Origin: Welwitschia mirabilis
Taxonomy: Eukaryota; Gnetophyta; Gnetopsida; Welwitschiales
NCBI GenBank assembly: GCA_051453625.1
Contig: JBOZIK010000001.1
Span: forward strand, 122,208,668 to 122,252,138
Length of the DNA stretch: 43,471 nt
Direction of reading: 5' to 3'
Below, piece by piece: positions 21,982-32,103 of this stretch (the first letter of the stretch is position 1; every line of letters starts with the position of its first letter). The notes beneath the pieces were generated by a model that was not told where the DNA came from, ran no database searches, and worked only from the letters and a program-made list of their open reading frames with translations. The position numbers and the translations under genes were made by a program.

Positions 21982-22360
21982 TCATGAAGGAAGATGAGTA
22001 GGAGATATAATAAATAATTGTTCATCTGAAAAAGAATCACTAATAGGAAGATCATTAGAAGAAGAAATAAGGCATGATAAGTGGTATGCTATGTTGTTGT
22101 GTTTTCCTGCCTTATCTATGATGGTGAGATTGATTTCTTGCATTAAGAGGATCCATCTAATTAACCTAGAACTAGAATCTTTCTTAGTCATTAAGTATTT
22201 AATTACCGCATGGTCTATGTAAACATTTATGTGAAAGCCTAAAAGATAATATCTAAGAGTACTAAGGCAAAAGATTATGGCTAATATTTCTCTCTTAGTA
22301 GTTGAGTAATTTGCTTGAGCTTTAGATAATGTTTCACTATGATAATATATAACTTTGAAA
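21982..22360 (-). pseudogene. Athila RNase H, decayed
   Basis: Readable almost without stops: YYHSETLSKAQANYSTTKRE, ILAIIFCLSTLRYYLLGFHI, VYIDHAVIKYLMTKKDSSSR, LIRWILLMQEINLTIIDKAG and HNNIAYHLSCL. The IDHA block holds a catalytic Asp. The final block is normally ADHLSR and here reads AYHLSC, which loses another Asp. PISDSFSDEQLF next is the usual Athila link to integrase. The last 70 codons (22191-21982) are open. Confidence 0.9.
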
Positions 22361-22559
22361 TCATTTTTATATTTCTACCCAAACATCCCATCTATAACAA
22401 AATTACTAGCATCACACATTAACTCAAAACCTTTCTTCTAATCAGGTCCCATTATAATAGGAGCATAAGAGAGTTTATGTTTGAGTTTATTGAATGCAAG
22501 CTGGCAAGATGTATTCTAATAAAATTTAGCTTCTTTTTTTAGTAATGAATTTAAAATTT

Positions 22560-23345
22560 ATAGATTTTAGCATAATCCTATATGAAACAATGATAAAAAC
22601 CATAGTGTCCAAGAAAATATCAGAGTTACTTAACATTGATTGGAGGAGTTAGGTGTTGAATGATACCAATCTTCTCAAGGTCCATCTTAATTTCTATTTT
22701 AAAAATGTGATGGCTTAGAATAATTCCACTTTTAAATAAGAATAAGATATTTTCCCAACTTAAATAAAGGCCACACTCTATGCATCTATCAAGGACTTTT
22801 TCTAATCTTTTTAAGATGTGATCAAAAGTTTCTCCAAATATATAAAAGTCATCCATAAAGATTTCTATTAAATCCTCTAACATGTCTAAAAAGATACCCA
22901 TCACAGCATGTTTAAAAGTTTTAAAATTATTACATAATCTAAAAGGCATTCATTTAAGAGTAAACATCTTAAAAGATTAAGTGAAAGTTGTTTTGACCTG
23001 TTCTTCACTAGCTATGCAAACTTGGTTATAATTGCTATATCCATATAAAAAGTAATATAATGCATGTCGTTGAATTCTATCAAGGATCTAGTTGAGAAAG
23101 AATAGAGGGCAATGATCTTTCTTTTTGACTTCATTTAGTTTTTTAAAGTCTATGCACACTCTCCGCTTTCCATCCTTATTTGATACCACAATTAAGGCAC
23201 TAATCCATTCACTATCTAATATAGTATAAATGATTTCAGCATCTATTAACTTAATGATTTCATCCTTAACTACTTATTTAAATGATAGATTTAATCTTCT
23301 TTATGATTGTCTAATAGGTTTTGTATTTTCCTCAAGATATATTTT
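22560..23345 (-). pseudogene. Athila reverse transcriptase, FMDD motif intact
   Basis: From the right: KDEIIKLIDAEIIYTILDSE, then WISALIVVSNKDGKRRVCID with FKKLNE, then KKDHCPLFFL, a stop, and YFLYGYSNYNQVCIASEEQV. The 107-codon open part 22949-22626 starts MPFRLCNNFKTFKHAVMGIF. It carries IEIFMDDFYIFG with the FMDD catalytic pair (22848-22859), the normal form in Athila. The first palm Asp (FLDGY in relatives) is Tyr (FLYGY). Continues to IEIKMDLEKIGIIQHLTPPI. Few stops, the best preserved domain in the window. Confidence 0.92.
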
Positions 23346-24003
23346 ATGCTAAATAATAGAAGGAGGAATAGCAGATAAATCTCTATGAGACCAAGTGAAT
23401 GCACGAATTTTAGAAGTAACAAGGGAGAGTGACTCTTATTCAAGAAAGAGATTTTTATTAATTATTATAGATAAAAATGTACTTTAGTCCACTAGGAATA
23501 TTTTTTATATTCAAATTCAAATTGAGATTTTTAGCTTCTATTTTAAGTAGTGGATGATCTCCCATAGAGTGTGATTTTTAATTTGTTGCTACCAGTGTTA
23601 CAGACTAAGAGTTCTATTTCTTTTTTATTTTGATTGAAAAAGTGATTTTTTAAATGCTCAAAGTTGGACTTATCAAAAGATTCTAAGTTTTTAATCTCAA
23701 GTAAATCGTCGTAAAGAATAGATTCATGTAACATAAGCTGTCTTTCTTTAAGGGGATGATGTTGAAGGAATAAGGTAAGTTTAATGTGATTTTATACATC
23801 CCATTCATCATCTAGGTCTTGTTCCACTACATCAAAAACTACAATTAAAATTTTTTTTCTAGGTAACACTCCATCATCCTAGTTCCTATATCATTGATGC
23901 AATGGGCTATTGTACAGAAGGCTCATTCTAGAAGTAATGGGTAACCTCTATTGTGTTTAATCTATATGATAACCACATCTATCAAGTAGAATGCTTCTTT
24001 AGT
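23346..24003 (-). other. Athila linker between protease and RT, eroded
   Basis: No domain expected beyond a spacer. A 63-codon open stretch (23734-23543) begins MLHESILYDDLLEIKNLESF and is acidic, as such linkers often are. It is probably part of the same polyprotein. Confidence 0.45.
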
Positions 24004-24240
24004 TTAGATTACTAAATCCTTAACAACCCCTAAGGGTTTCTTAACCAAAGTATCTAGTAACTCTAAGAGAATTTGAGTAGACTCTATTTTACCTTCTAAA
24101 CTAAGTCTCTTGCAAATGTGTAATGGCATGATGTTAATGCTCGCTCCAATGTTAATTAAAGCCCTTTTTATTTTTTTGTCTCCCTCTAATGTAACACTCA
24201 TAGTTGCTACCCATGAATCCTTAAATTTTGAAGATTTTTA
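24004..24240 (-). pseudogene. Athila aspartic protease, catalytic Asp lost
   Basis: KDSWVATMSVTLEGDKKIKR leads into ALINIGASINIMPLHICKRL, then LLELLDTLVKKPLGVVKDLV. In Athila the active-site block is DLGAS or DFGAS; here it is NIGAS, with the Asp codon changed to Asn at 24151-24153. The region from 24201 to 24004 is open. The enzyme would cleave the polyprotein; this copy cannot. Confidence 0.88.
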
Positions 24241-24970
24241 TAACACTAAGTTTGTGAGGGGTTAAGTTAAAAAGACTTTGCTAGGAATAACTTGTTTTTG
24301 TTTTCTTCTTATTAATTCTTTCCATATTTTTGAAGACCTTGGATTTTCTTGAAAACGTTTTTAGAAGGGTAAGTTTATACTCATATTTTTTATCAAGGTT
24401 TTAAGATGTTCATTATAATTTGACTGAGTGTTAAGCCAATCAATCCAAGAAGCAGCTAGTTTCTTTTCTGATTATTGTGAAGAAGTTTTATTTTTTACTT
24501 TTACCAAGAGAAGGCAAGTTGTAATTTTTTAATATTTTAATGTCCTCTTATTCTTCATCATATCTAGTATCATTTTGGGAGGTTGATGCTTTACAAGGAG
24601 GAGGATTTACTTCATGTCCACTTCATGTTAAATAATTACAATCTCTTCTTACTTCATTGGGATTTGGTAGAGGTTGTGTTTCTAATGATCATTGTGTTTT
24701 TTGGTTTGCCAACATGCTTTTTTAAAGGACATTTACTAAGTTTTCAGTGATGATATCTTACTTTTCTTGTAATCTTATAAGTTTATCTATAGTGTTTTGA
24801 AGTGAACCATCTTGAAGTTGATAATTTAATGGACTTGGTTAAAAGTCTAAATTTTCAAAATGATTTTTGAAAGGTTGAAAATTGGTTTGAAAATTTTTTA
24901 ACTTATTATCAAAGGTTTGAAAGATGGATTGTAAATTCATCCTAGGTTATAACTGATTTTGGTCATAATT
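24241..24970 (-). other. Athila gag-protease spacer, low-complexity
   Basis: Between the gag knuckle and the protease. K/N/F-rich translations (for example FKNQFSTFQKSF-like at 24840-24900) without a domain. Athila elements have a long variable spacer here. Confidence 0.45.
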
Positions 24971-25945
24971 TCAAAAGTTTGAAAATTTTTGATTGAAAGC
25001 ACAAACTTCTTCAAGTATCTTTTCTTTATAGGTTGCTAATAGTGGATAATCTTTGGTTATGTGATAGTTGTCCTTACATAAGTCACATGTTGGCATAAGA
25101 TTATTTTCAGTTGATAATTCCGCATCTAAAATCATTTCTGTATATCTCTCCAATGTTGTTGTGGAATCTCTAATCAAATCTATAGGGTTGTCTTCAATTT
25201 TGTCCCCCTTCTTTTCTTACTTTACTTCTTTTAAATCTCTGATGACTTGCCTACAGTGTGCTTATCTCTTGATGTTGGCCAAGTTTGACTCATCTCTACA
25301 AGTTTTTCGAATGTTTTTTAGTCATTTTCTAATGTAAGGCTCATTAGGTTTCTATCACAAGGGAAATCTACAAGTTATTTCATTTGATGATTTAGTTTAC
25401 TATAAAATAAGTCAACTAGCTTTCCTTATGTGAAAGTTTCTAGGGATTAGAATGAATTACAATAAAGAAGTATCCATATGTGGAAGCATAATCTTCATTT
25501 GGTTATTGTTGAAAATTTATCACTTTTTTTCTTCTAATTGATGATTCACTCATAAATCTTTTAATGAATACTTCTTAGACTTGATTTCAAGTTTTTAGAC
25601 TTTTGCGTGGTATATTTTTTAACCAAAATTTTGCTCTTCCTTTCAATGTAATTAGAAAAATGACCATATAAGTATAATCACTAATCCTTTTCTTTCCATT
25701 TCTAGATGTAAGAACTAACTATTTAATGTCTGCAATGTATTGAAGAGGATCCTCATCGTGTTCATCACTAAAGATGGAATAGGAATTTAGATTCTTTAAT
25801 TTGACATCATCTCTTATGAGTAAATCAAAAGAAGTTTGATTTCCTATTTCATATTTTCTATTAATTCCTTAAGAGTAAGGTTTACATTAGAATTAGGAGT
25901 TGAAGATCCTACAACTTGTTTTTACTTTTACATAATATTCGACAT
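24971..25945 (-). pseudogene. Athila gag, decayed
   Basis: Likely start at the Met complementary to 25943-25945 (MSNIM, stop, then QVVGSSTPNSNVNLTLKELI). Readable blocks follow: SIFSDEHDEDPLQYIADIK, FLITLKGRAKFWLKNIPRKS, EVFIKRFMSESSIRRKKVIN, FQQ-stop-PNEDYASTYGYFF. These match the capsid part of Athila-type gag (DP-x-x-H/Q..., WL-x-x-[LI]P, FFP/FMS-x-S-x-x-x-R, E-x-x-x-E-x-W). The zinc knuckle CDLCKDNYHITKDYP (25046-25087) keeps C, C and H, but the last Cys is Tyr. The final part (25177-24971) is open and ends FNQKFSNF. Confidence 0.88.
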
Positions 25946-26693
25946 AGTAAAATTATCTTCTTCTAAAAAATTTTCTTTTACATGATTAGGTTTAGAAAAA
26001 ATAAACTCAGAAGGAATATTGTATGCACTTGAAGATTGTTTATCCAATTTGATTTTGAAGTGGACCAATTCTTCTCTGATGTTTTCCACTATCAGCAATC
26101 TTTATCTCTAATATATCTCTCCTAAATTAGCTATGTCATATCATCTTGCAAATAGAAAACAATAGAAAATAAAATAAAAAATAACTAATAGTCATCCATC
26201 TTATCATGGGGATAACAAAGAGGATGACGAAAACATAAAGTAAAAATACAAAATAAAAATTTAGTAGAAAGCCAAAAGCCAAAAATAAACATACAGACTA
26301 TCATCCTTCTAGTTATGGGGATGATACAAGGGATAATGAAAACTAATTACTACTATATTAAAAATTGCTATAATTTGAAAATGAAAAGCCAAAAATAAAA
26401 TCAGAGCCATCATCCATCTTGTTATGGAAATAACTAAGAATATAATAGTTATGTAACTGGTAAAATAGAAATTGAAAGAAACATTCATAGACAGATAACA
26501 ATAAATTTGTGTTATTAATATCAATGTCATGGGAAGAATGAAGAGGATAATAAACTATTATTAAAAACTAAGAAAAATAGAAAACCATAAACTGAAGCCC
26601 TACGACTATACAACATCGCTACGACCTAATATTCAAACTAAAATTTGATTTACTCACTCAAGCAATGACAATCCTCATGCTCCTCAGCAGCCT
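25946..26693 (-). other. Athila 5' leader
   Basis: Region between the primer site and gag. It holds the tandem array at 26185-26560; the rest shows no coding signal. The plus-strand and minus-strand open frames here are low complexity. Confidence 0.6.
26185..26560. repeat. Tandem array in the Athila leader, unit about 108 bp, carrying the hairpin motif
   Basis: Motif copies start at about 26190, 26298 and 26409, with a weak fourth near 26520, a period of about 108-111 bp. Each has a CATCC(A/T)TCT arm, a TTATGGGGATAA/GATGA arm and GGGATAATGAAAAC-like flank. Spacers share AAAGCCAAAAATAAA. The motif is the one found three times in each LTR of this element. Confidence 0.75.
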
Positions 26694-26712
26694 TTCTTGG
26701 CAATGGTTCCAA
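26694..26712 (-). promoter_or_regulatory. Primer-binding site of the Athila element, tRNA-Asp type
   Basis: On the minus strand it reads TTGGAACCATTGCCAAGAA. The site complementary to the tRNA-Asp 3' end starts TGGCGCCGTTGCCGGGG, and the differences are mostly G-to-A changes on this strand. It lies 2 bp inside the LTR C edge at 26715, where the primer site must be. Confidence 0.8.
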
Positions 26713-27400
26713 GATGTCGTGATACATATTTATCCAATCCTTAATGTCTCAATGAATCTTGTTAATCAAAACATATATTATAAAATATAACACTCTAGTA
26801 TAGATGAAAGTAACCAAAATGTTGTAAACCCATTAGCATCTAAGAAAAGAAGAAGAGTTGATTTCCAATGAAATATCATATCCTAACTTAAGAATTAATG
26901 TAAGGAAATAAATATGCAAGGTAATGCAAATGCAAGTAAATCTAAATAAACATGTATCTAACTACTGAATCAACTTATCAAGAGGATTAGCCTTATATAA
27001 CCTAAATTAACTATGGAGATTGTTACGATCCAAGACCAACTTAGGCTATCAAGTGAGTTAAATAAATATAATGCAAAATGATTTTTAAACTACTTTTATC
27101 AATCTTAACAAAGGTTGCCCTTAAAACCTATATTATTAAAGAGACTATTATCAAATCATTAACAGCATAAAGTATAAGGGAAATTATAGTATAAATGCAC
27201 AATAAAGAAACAAAGTTTTATATTAAAAATTAAACTAGCTTCTGGGTTACAAAATAGTTGAGCCTCAATGGAGGATGCACAACCCTTTACTAAGAAAATG
27301 TCTTTCTATAACTCATGAGATGGATCTTCTATCCTTTGCTCTCCTATCACAAGAATGTCTGATGCAAATGAGGATGGATAGAAGAGTTGAAAGGAAGTAT

Positions 27401-27409
27401 TATTTATAA
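27401..27409 (-). promoter_or_regulatory. TATA box in Athila LTR C
   Basis: TATTTATAA on the plus strand, TTATAAATA on the minus strand, followed by GGCTAAGAAGG as in LTR A and B. As the 5' LTR this would drive the genomic transcript. Confidence 0.6.
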
Positions 27410-27507
27410 GGCTAAGAAGGATAAACCATCATATAAAATGCACTATAAAATGCGCTGAATTCTAAGAAAGAAATGGATGAAATGGATAAATGTCAACTAG
27501 CTATTAT

Positions 27508-27725
27508 AGGTGTTGTCCTGTCTGTCATGGGGACAACCAAGGGGATGATGGCTCAAAGTTAGATTCATCATCCTACATGTTGTAGGGATGACCATGGGAA
27601 CAAGACCCCTTTAGAAAAGATGACTTCAGCAGTATCAACTCTGATCCACATCAGTGTTCCTATTGGCTTATACAGTGTTATCATCCTATCTATCATTGAG
27701 ATGACAAAGGGAATGACAAACCTCT
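27508..27725. repeat. Three GTCATCC...GGATGAC motifs in Athila LTR C (U3)
   Basis: Copies at about 27508-27555, 27564-27610 and 27680-27725, for example TCATCCTACATGTTGTAGGG then ATGACCATGGGAAC. They lie upstream of the TATA box in the element's own direction. Confidence 0.75.
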
Positions 27726-27953
27726 TTATCCTTTTAACTCAAGATAAGTTTACCTTTTTCATCAATGATCTTCCTCTAAGGCATTGAGCATTAAAAACTA
27801 CCTGAAATTTTTTCAATCATGATAAGAATTATGCTTTTTTGTGATCATCCATGAACTATTCATAATTCCCAGAATTGCATCTAGACCTATATAAATGTCC
27901 TACAAAATAGCTCATAACAAGCCATTAAATACATACAATTTGACAGTGCATCA

Positions 27954-27958
27954 GTGTT
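27954..27958. repeat. Right target-site duplication of the Athila element (GTGTT)
   Basis: Identical to 15501-15505. Joining the two flanks through one copy keeps a minus-strand frame open across the junction (LSFNTNSNE, stop, LMLKMRNIKKM). Confidence 0.8.
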
Positions 27959-28674
27959 AAAGCTCAGTCTTCACAAGACCCAAGTATTTTCATCATACAT
28001 TATAAGTTTTAATTACCTTATTAAACATTAATAGAATTAAATGTTACTTGGTAAATATTAGAGATACATTAATAGCATTATAACACTACTTAATTATTTA
28101 TTATACATTTTAAAAAATGACTTAAGCTATTGGTTTAAGTGATTAAAATCTTTCTTATTTTTAAAATATTATTAAGCTTTTACTGAAACATAAGAATTAA
28201 AGTCTTTTTAAGGGATTTAGTGATAAAACTATCTCTATCTCTTAATATTTGACTTAAATTTTAAATTTTTTTACAAACACTAGACTTACTTACAATAACT
28301 TAATGTATTTAATTAAGGGTCTACATTTAATTATTAATTGATGTATTAGATCCTATCTTATATTAACTAATTTATAAATAATTTGATAATTTCTAGATGA
28401 TGCATTAGTAGTATTATAACATTCAACTCTTTAAAATGAAGATATACAGGTAAGTTATGCATTAACAAATATGAAAATTTAATTTTTGATGCATGGGGGT
28501 TATGAAGTGTATGCTAAGACCTAACAAGTTTTGAACTAAGCTCAATTTGAACTTTATTATCATTAAAGTATTATTAAAAAATTTTCTAAACATACATTTT
28601 GAGCTTTTTGATCTATTAATGACCAATTAATCTTTTTGTTGTTAAGTTTTATACCATTAAATTTTATTAAAGAA
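27959..28674. other. AT-rich flank, no gene recognised
   Basis: The first 30-40 bases may continue the copia gag remnant on the minus strand. Beyond about 28000 no family is recognised on either strand. A faint repeat-like piece at about 28640-28680 leads into the tandem array. Confidence 0.4.
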
Positions 28675-29375
28675 GTCCATCTCTACTAAATCCATTTTTG
28701 CTTCTTTATTTTAGCTTCCAAATATTTAGGCACTTCTAAAAGTAGTATAAAAGGGAGCATCAAGTTTAGATCCTAAAAGAAGTAGGAGTCCTAATTTATT
28801 CCATAATTAAAAAATTCTAAAAATATTTAATATTCCTTTTATAATTTACAAGTTAATTTATTTAATGGTTTTCACTTCTACTAAACTAACTTTTGCCTCT
28901 TTATTTTAGCTTTTGAAAGTCAAGGAACTTTCAGAAGCAACACAAAAAGGCTTATCAGGTTTAGTTCTTAAAAAAGAAAAATTCTTAAATTCTTTCATTA
29001 TTAAAATTCATGAAATATTTTAATATTCCTTACATGAGTTAATTTATTTAAAGGATTTTACTTTTGCTAAACCTATTTTTTCTTTTTTATTTTAGCTTCT
29101 AAAAGTTTAGATACTTCTAAGACTAGAACTAAAAAACTCATCGGGTTTAGCCTTTAAAAGAAGTAAGACTCCCAATTTCTTATGTAATCAAAATTTAGAA
29201 AATATTTTAATATTCTTTATATGAGTTAAGTTATTTAAAAGAGTTCACTTCTATTAAACCAATTTTAACCTCTTTATTTTAGCTTCCAAAAGTTTAGGCA
29301 TTTCTATAAGTAATACAAAAGGGTTCATCAAGTTTAGATTTTAAAAGAAGTTGGAGTTTCAATTTGATTTTATTA
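28675..29375. repeat. Tandem repeat, unit about 186-195 bp, about 3.7 copies
   Basis: The block C(T)TCTACTAAAC recurs at 28683, 28878, 29065 and 29251. Each is followed by CTTTATTTTAGCTTC(C/T), TTTAGGCACTTCTAAAAGTA, a C(A)AAAAGGG...CATCAAGTTTAG block, TTAAAAGAAGTAGGAGTCC and AATATTC(C/T)TTATATGAGTTAA. The last copy is cut before the AATATTCC end. No coding potential. Confidence 0.85.
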
Positions 29376-29609
29376 CATATATATTTTTAAAATGTAATTA
29401 TAACCTTTAAAAAGATTCATTAGAGACAAATAATTCTTGGAAACTACTAAACATGCATAACATAAATCACATGTGTTACTACTACAAAATTTAAACTTTT
29501 AACTTTTTATTTCAGTATCCTTTATTTACAAAGTTATCTAACTTCAAAATTTATACATATGAGCTATAGAAATAAAATCAATCTTAGTGGCAATATTTTA
29601 ACTTTCTTC
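29376..29609. other. Spacer between two tandem arrays
   Basis: AT-rich, no gene. The part 29530-29600 weakly resembles the next array's unit. Confidence 0.4.
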
Positions 29610-30155
29610 AAAAGCATCTATAAGAGGAAAACTTTTTATAGAAATGTAAGAAAATAAATAGACTAAAAACACATCAAAACTAAATGTTTTTGTAGAATAC
29701 AAAACTTTAAATGGATACCCAAGTTTAAGAAGTGCATAAATGAAACCGAGATCTAGTATTTTTATGTCCATAACTTTTCCAAAAATCAAATAATGGAGAA
29801 AAACATTTTACAAAAATATATATAAATAAATAGACTAAACATGTAGTAGAAACTCATTATTTTTAAATTAAATAAATCCTAAATAAATACTTAACAATAA
29901 AAAGGTAGAAAAAGATTTAAATCTACTATGTTTATGTTTATAGTCTTTATAAAAATTGAATAATGAAGAAAAATCACTTATAAATACACATAAATAAATG
30001 AACTAAAAATGTAGTAGAAACTCATTATTTTGCATAAAACTAATTCTAACTAAATATCCAATAATAAAAAGTTAGAAATGGATTTGAATTTATCATTTTT
30101 ATGTCTACAACTTATGTAAAAATTGAGCAATGAAGAAAAATATTTTATAGAAAAA
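29610..30155. repeat. Second tandem repeat, unit about 170 bp, about 3.2 copies
   Basis: AAATAAATAGACTAAA-type blocks at 29652, 29824 and 29992 give periods of 172 and 168 bp. Each is followed by TGTAGTAGAAACTCATTATTTT, a TAAATA(C/T)(C/T)CAATAATAAAAA block, TT(T/G)AAT(C/T)TA...TTTTTATGTC and AAAAATTGAATAATG(A/G)AG. A short fourth start is at 30133-30155. The minus-strand frame at 29598-29789 lies inside the first copy and is not a gene. Confidence 0.8.
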
Positions 30156-30451
30156 CTGACCCTAACAAAAAGTAAAATGGCTAACATAAAAAGGGAAAAT
30201 TATAACAAAAGTAAGGGTTTAAAATCTTACAACCCATTTTTTAAAATCTTGTAGACAAGGCTAAAATGAAAGAATAACTTATAGGCCAAAAATAAACCTT
30301 TATTTTTATAGCATTAAAAAATAATTTTGGAATCTAAAAAGCCTATTCACATAACTTATTTTCTTTTATTTATGTAATACTCTTATAATGCAAGCCTAAG
30401 TCTCCACTTAAACCTACAAAATAAAACCCAATAATATTAATCTTAATCCCT
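30156..30451. other. AT-rich spacer
   Basis: Nothing recognised on either strand. Confidence 0.4.
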
Positions 30452-30520
30452 TTTATACCTTTAAAATTTAGCTTTTAAAAATTTAAGTACTTCCAAAAGT
30501 AGTACTTAAAGGGCCTATAG
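30452..30520. repeat. Detached partial unit of the about 190-bp repeat
   Basis: TTTAGCTTTTAAAAATTTAA then GTACTTCCAAAAGTAGTAC and AAAGGGCCTATAGGGTT match the middle of the 28675-29375 unit, about 1.1 kb away from the array. Confidence 0.65.
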
Positions 30521-30523
30521 GGT

Positions 30524-30650
30524 TAAAAAAGGATTGAGGAGAAGAACAAGAAAGAGGGAAAAAAAAGAATGGAAGAAAGAGAGAAGAATGAAAGAGAAAG
30601 AATGGTAGAAAAGAAAGGATTTGAAAACAAGGTTAAATAACTCAATGGAG
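30524..30650 (+). other. Purine tract
   Basis: More than 100 bases almost free of pyrimidines on the plus strand, with GAAAGAGGGAAAAAAAAGAA and GGAAGAAAGAGAGAAGAATG. It directly follows the detached repeat unit. Confidence 0.7.
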
Positions 30651-32103
30651 ATCATCAAGAACTTGAAAGAAAGAGAAGGTAAAAGTTATTTATTGAAAAA
30701 AAAAAATAGATCCTTAACTCATCTCAACTATGTTTTATACCCTTGAAACACATGCCAACCCACCTATTAAAAATGTTTAATTAATTTCTTTTTTAACATT
30801 TGATCCTTGACCTACCCTTCAATGCCACTATAAATAAATGACTAAGATAAACATTTTAATTATTTATTTCTCTTTATTTTTATTTTATATTATTTTTCTT
30901 AGTACTACTCCATATGAAAAATATATAATAAAATTGTATACATACTTAAAACTATTTGTTAGGTAGAAAGGAAAAAATTCATTATTTTAACAATTACGAA
31001 TTGTAAACATAGACTTACAAGAAGATAACATCTATATAATGTTTTACAAGTATAAAATACTCAACATTTTGACTCACAAAAATGTACGTCATGCCATAAA
31101 CACCCTAAACTTAAGATATTTAACATAATCAGTATGCTCAACCTTAAATTCAAGAGGGAGGTAATAAGTAAAAAGAAACTTTTACTAGCATCAACTATTA
31201 ATGGATGACTTCCTTTATAGCTCCTAACTCTACAAATAGATATTTGTAATGAGAAATATATACAACATAATTCCTATTATGTCTTAGGTTAAGAGGTAAG
31301 GGTTTAAAAGATACCCAAATTTTCTAATGTAAAACACAAGAAAAGTGACTAAGAATTTTTTAGATTTGGAAAGTAGGCTTCAAATTTTATTAACTTTATT
31401 TTATGTTTTCACACATTTGAAATTCTAGCAACATAGATGTTCCCTAACTATGAAGGAATTTACATAAAAAAATTATATGCAATTTTTTTTCCTTTTCTTC
31501 CTAGCAATTTGTTTCCATGGTTGTAAAAGCAAATAGAGGCATGTCGCTCTAAAGTTTACAAAGGTGGTTGGTGTAGTCAGTTTTAGTCTTTTTTTTTAAT
31601 AAGAAAAGCTCCAAATTTTTATATTTACATCATGGCTCAAAGAAAAATTACTTTAAGAGTTATAGATTTAGAACATCTTAAATAGATACAAAAATTTATA
31701 GGAAAAGAAAAGATTTCTAAAAAGCACATAAGTTTTCAATGCATCAATTTAATGGATGAGCTACATAGAAAAGTTTTGAGAGTAAATAACTAGCTTAAAA
31801 CAACAAGAAAATTTAGCAAAATAAGGTCAAAGAATACAGGAATAGAAAATTTACAGCAACAAGAATAAGAAATATCCTAAACCATACCTATGATTGCAGT
31901 AAAATTTTAGCCTTCAAGGGTTACAATCTTACCTTTAGTTTCACAAAGCTTAAATAATCTAAGTGTTATTTAAAAAAAAAAATCATAAAAATTAAGATCT
32001 TTGAGGATTTATAAAGTAAAACTAATGAAGTATCCTTTTAAAAGTTACCCACTTTGCTTTCTATAATGACCTAAAGTTTACATCTAATCAAAAACTTATT
32101 TAT
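30651..32103. other. AT-rich sequence, no gene recognised
   Basis: No protein family seen on either strand. A CTATAAATA block at about 30829 on the plus strand could be a TATA box, but nothing downstream supports a gene. Confidence 0.4.

Larger units (their letters stand above)
15506..27953 (-). mobile_element. Athila-type Ty3/gypsy retrotransposon, nearly full structure, decayed
   Basis: About 12.4 kb including two N runs, reading on the minus strand: 5' LTR (LTR C, 26715-27953), primer site (26694-26712), leader, gag, protease, RT, RNase H, integrase, about 2 kb of non-coding 3' sequence, then two LTR copies (B and A). The protein blocks match the Athila branch closely and the primer site matches tRNA-Asp, which is usual for Athila. 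Outer ends are set by the perfect 5-bp duplication GTGTT. No env-like ORF is recognisable between integrase and LTR B. All frames are broken; catalytic residues are lost in protease and integrase but RT keeps FMDD. Confidence 0.88.
26715..27953 (-). repeat. Athila LTR C, complete 5' LTR
   Basis: Starts TGTCGTGATAC and ends GACAGTGCATCA on the plus strand, with the TG...CA ends kept. 1,239 bp. Aligns with LTR A from base 1 and with LTR B from base 29. On the minus strand U3 runs from 27953 to the TATA box at 27401-27409, with R and U5 beyond. The right edge is confirmed by the target duplication and the left edge by the primer site. Confidence 0.88.

Noticed and set aside
29610-30155. About 170-bp unit as a centromeric satellite
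   Set aside because: The length is suggestive, but only about three diverged copies are present and nothing else indicates a centromere.
30828-30838. Plus-strand TATA box CTATAAATA
   Set aside because: No LTR, gene or other promoter feature nearby supports it; common by chance in such AT-rich DNA.
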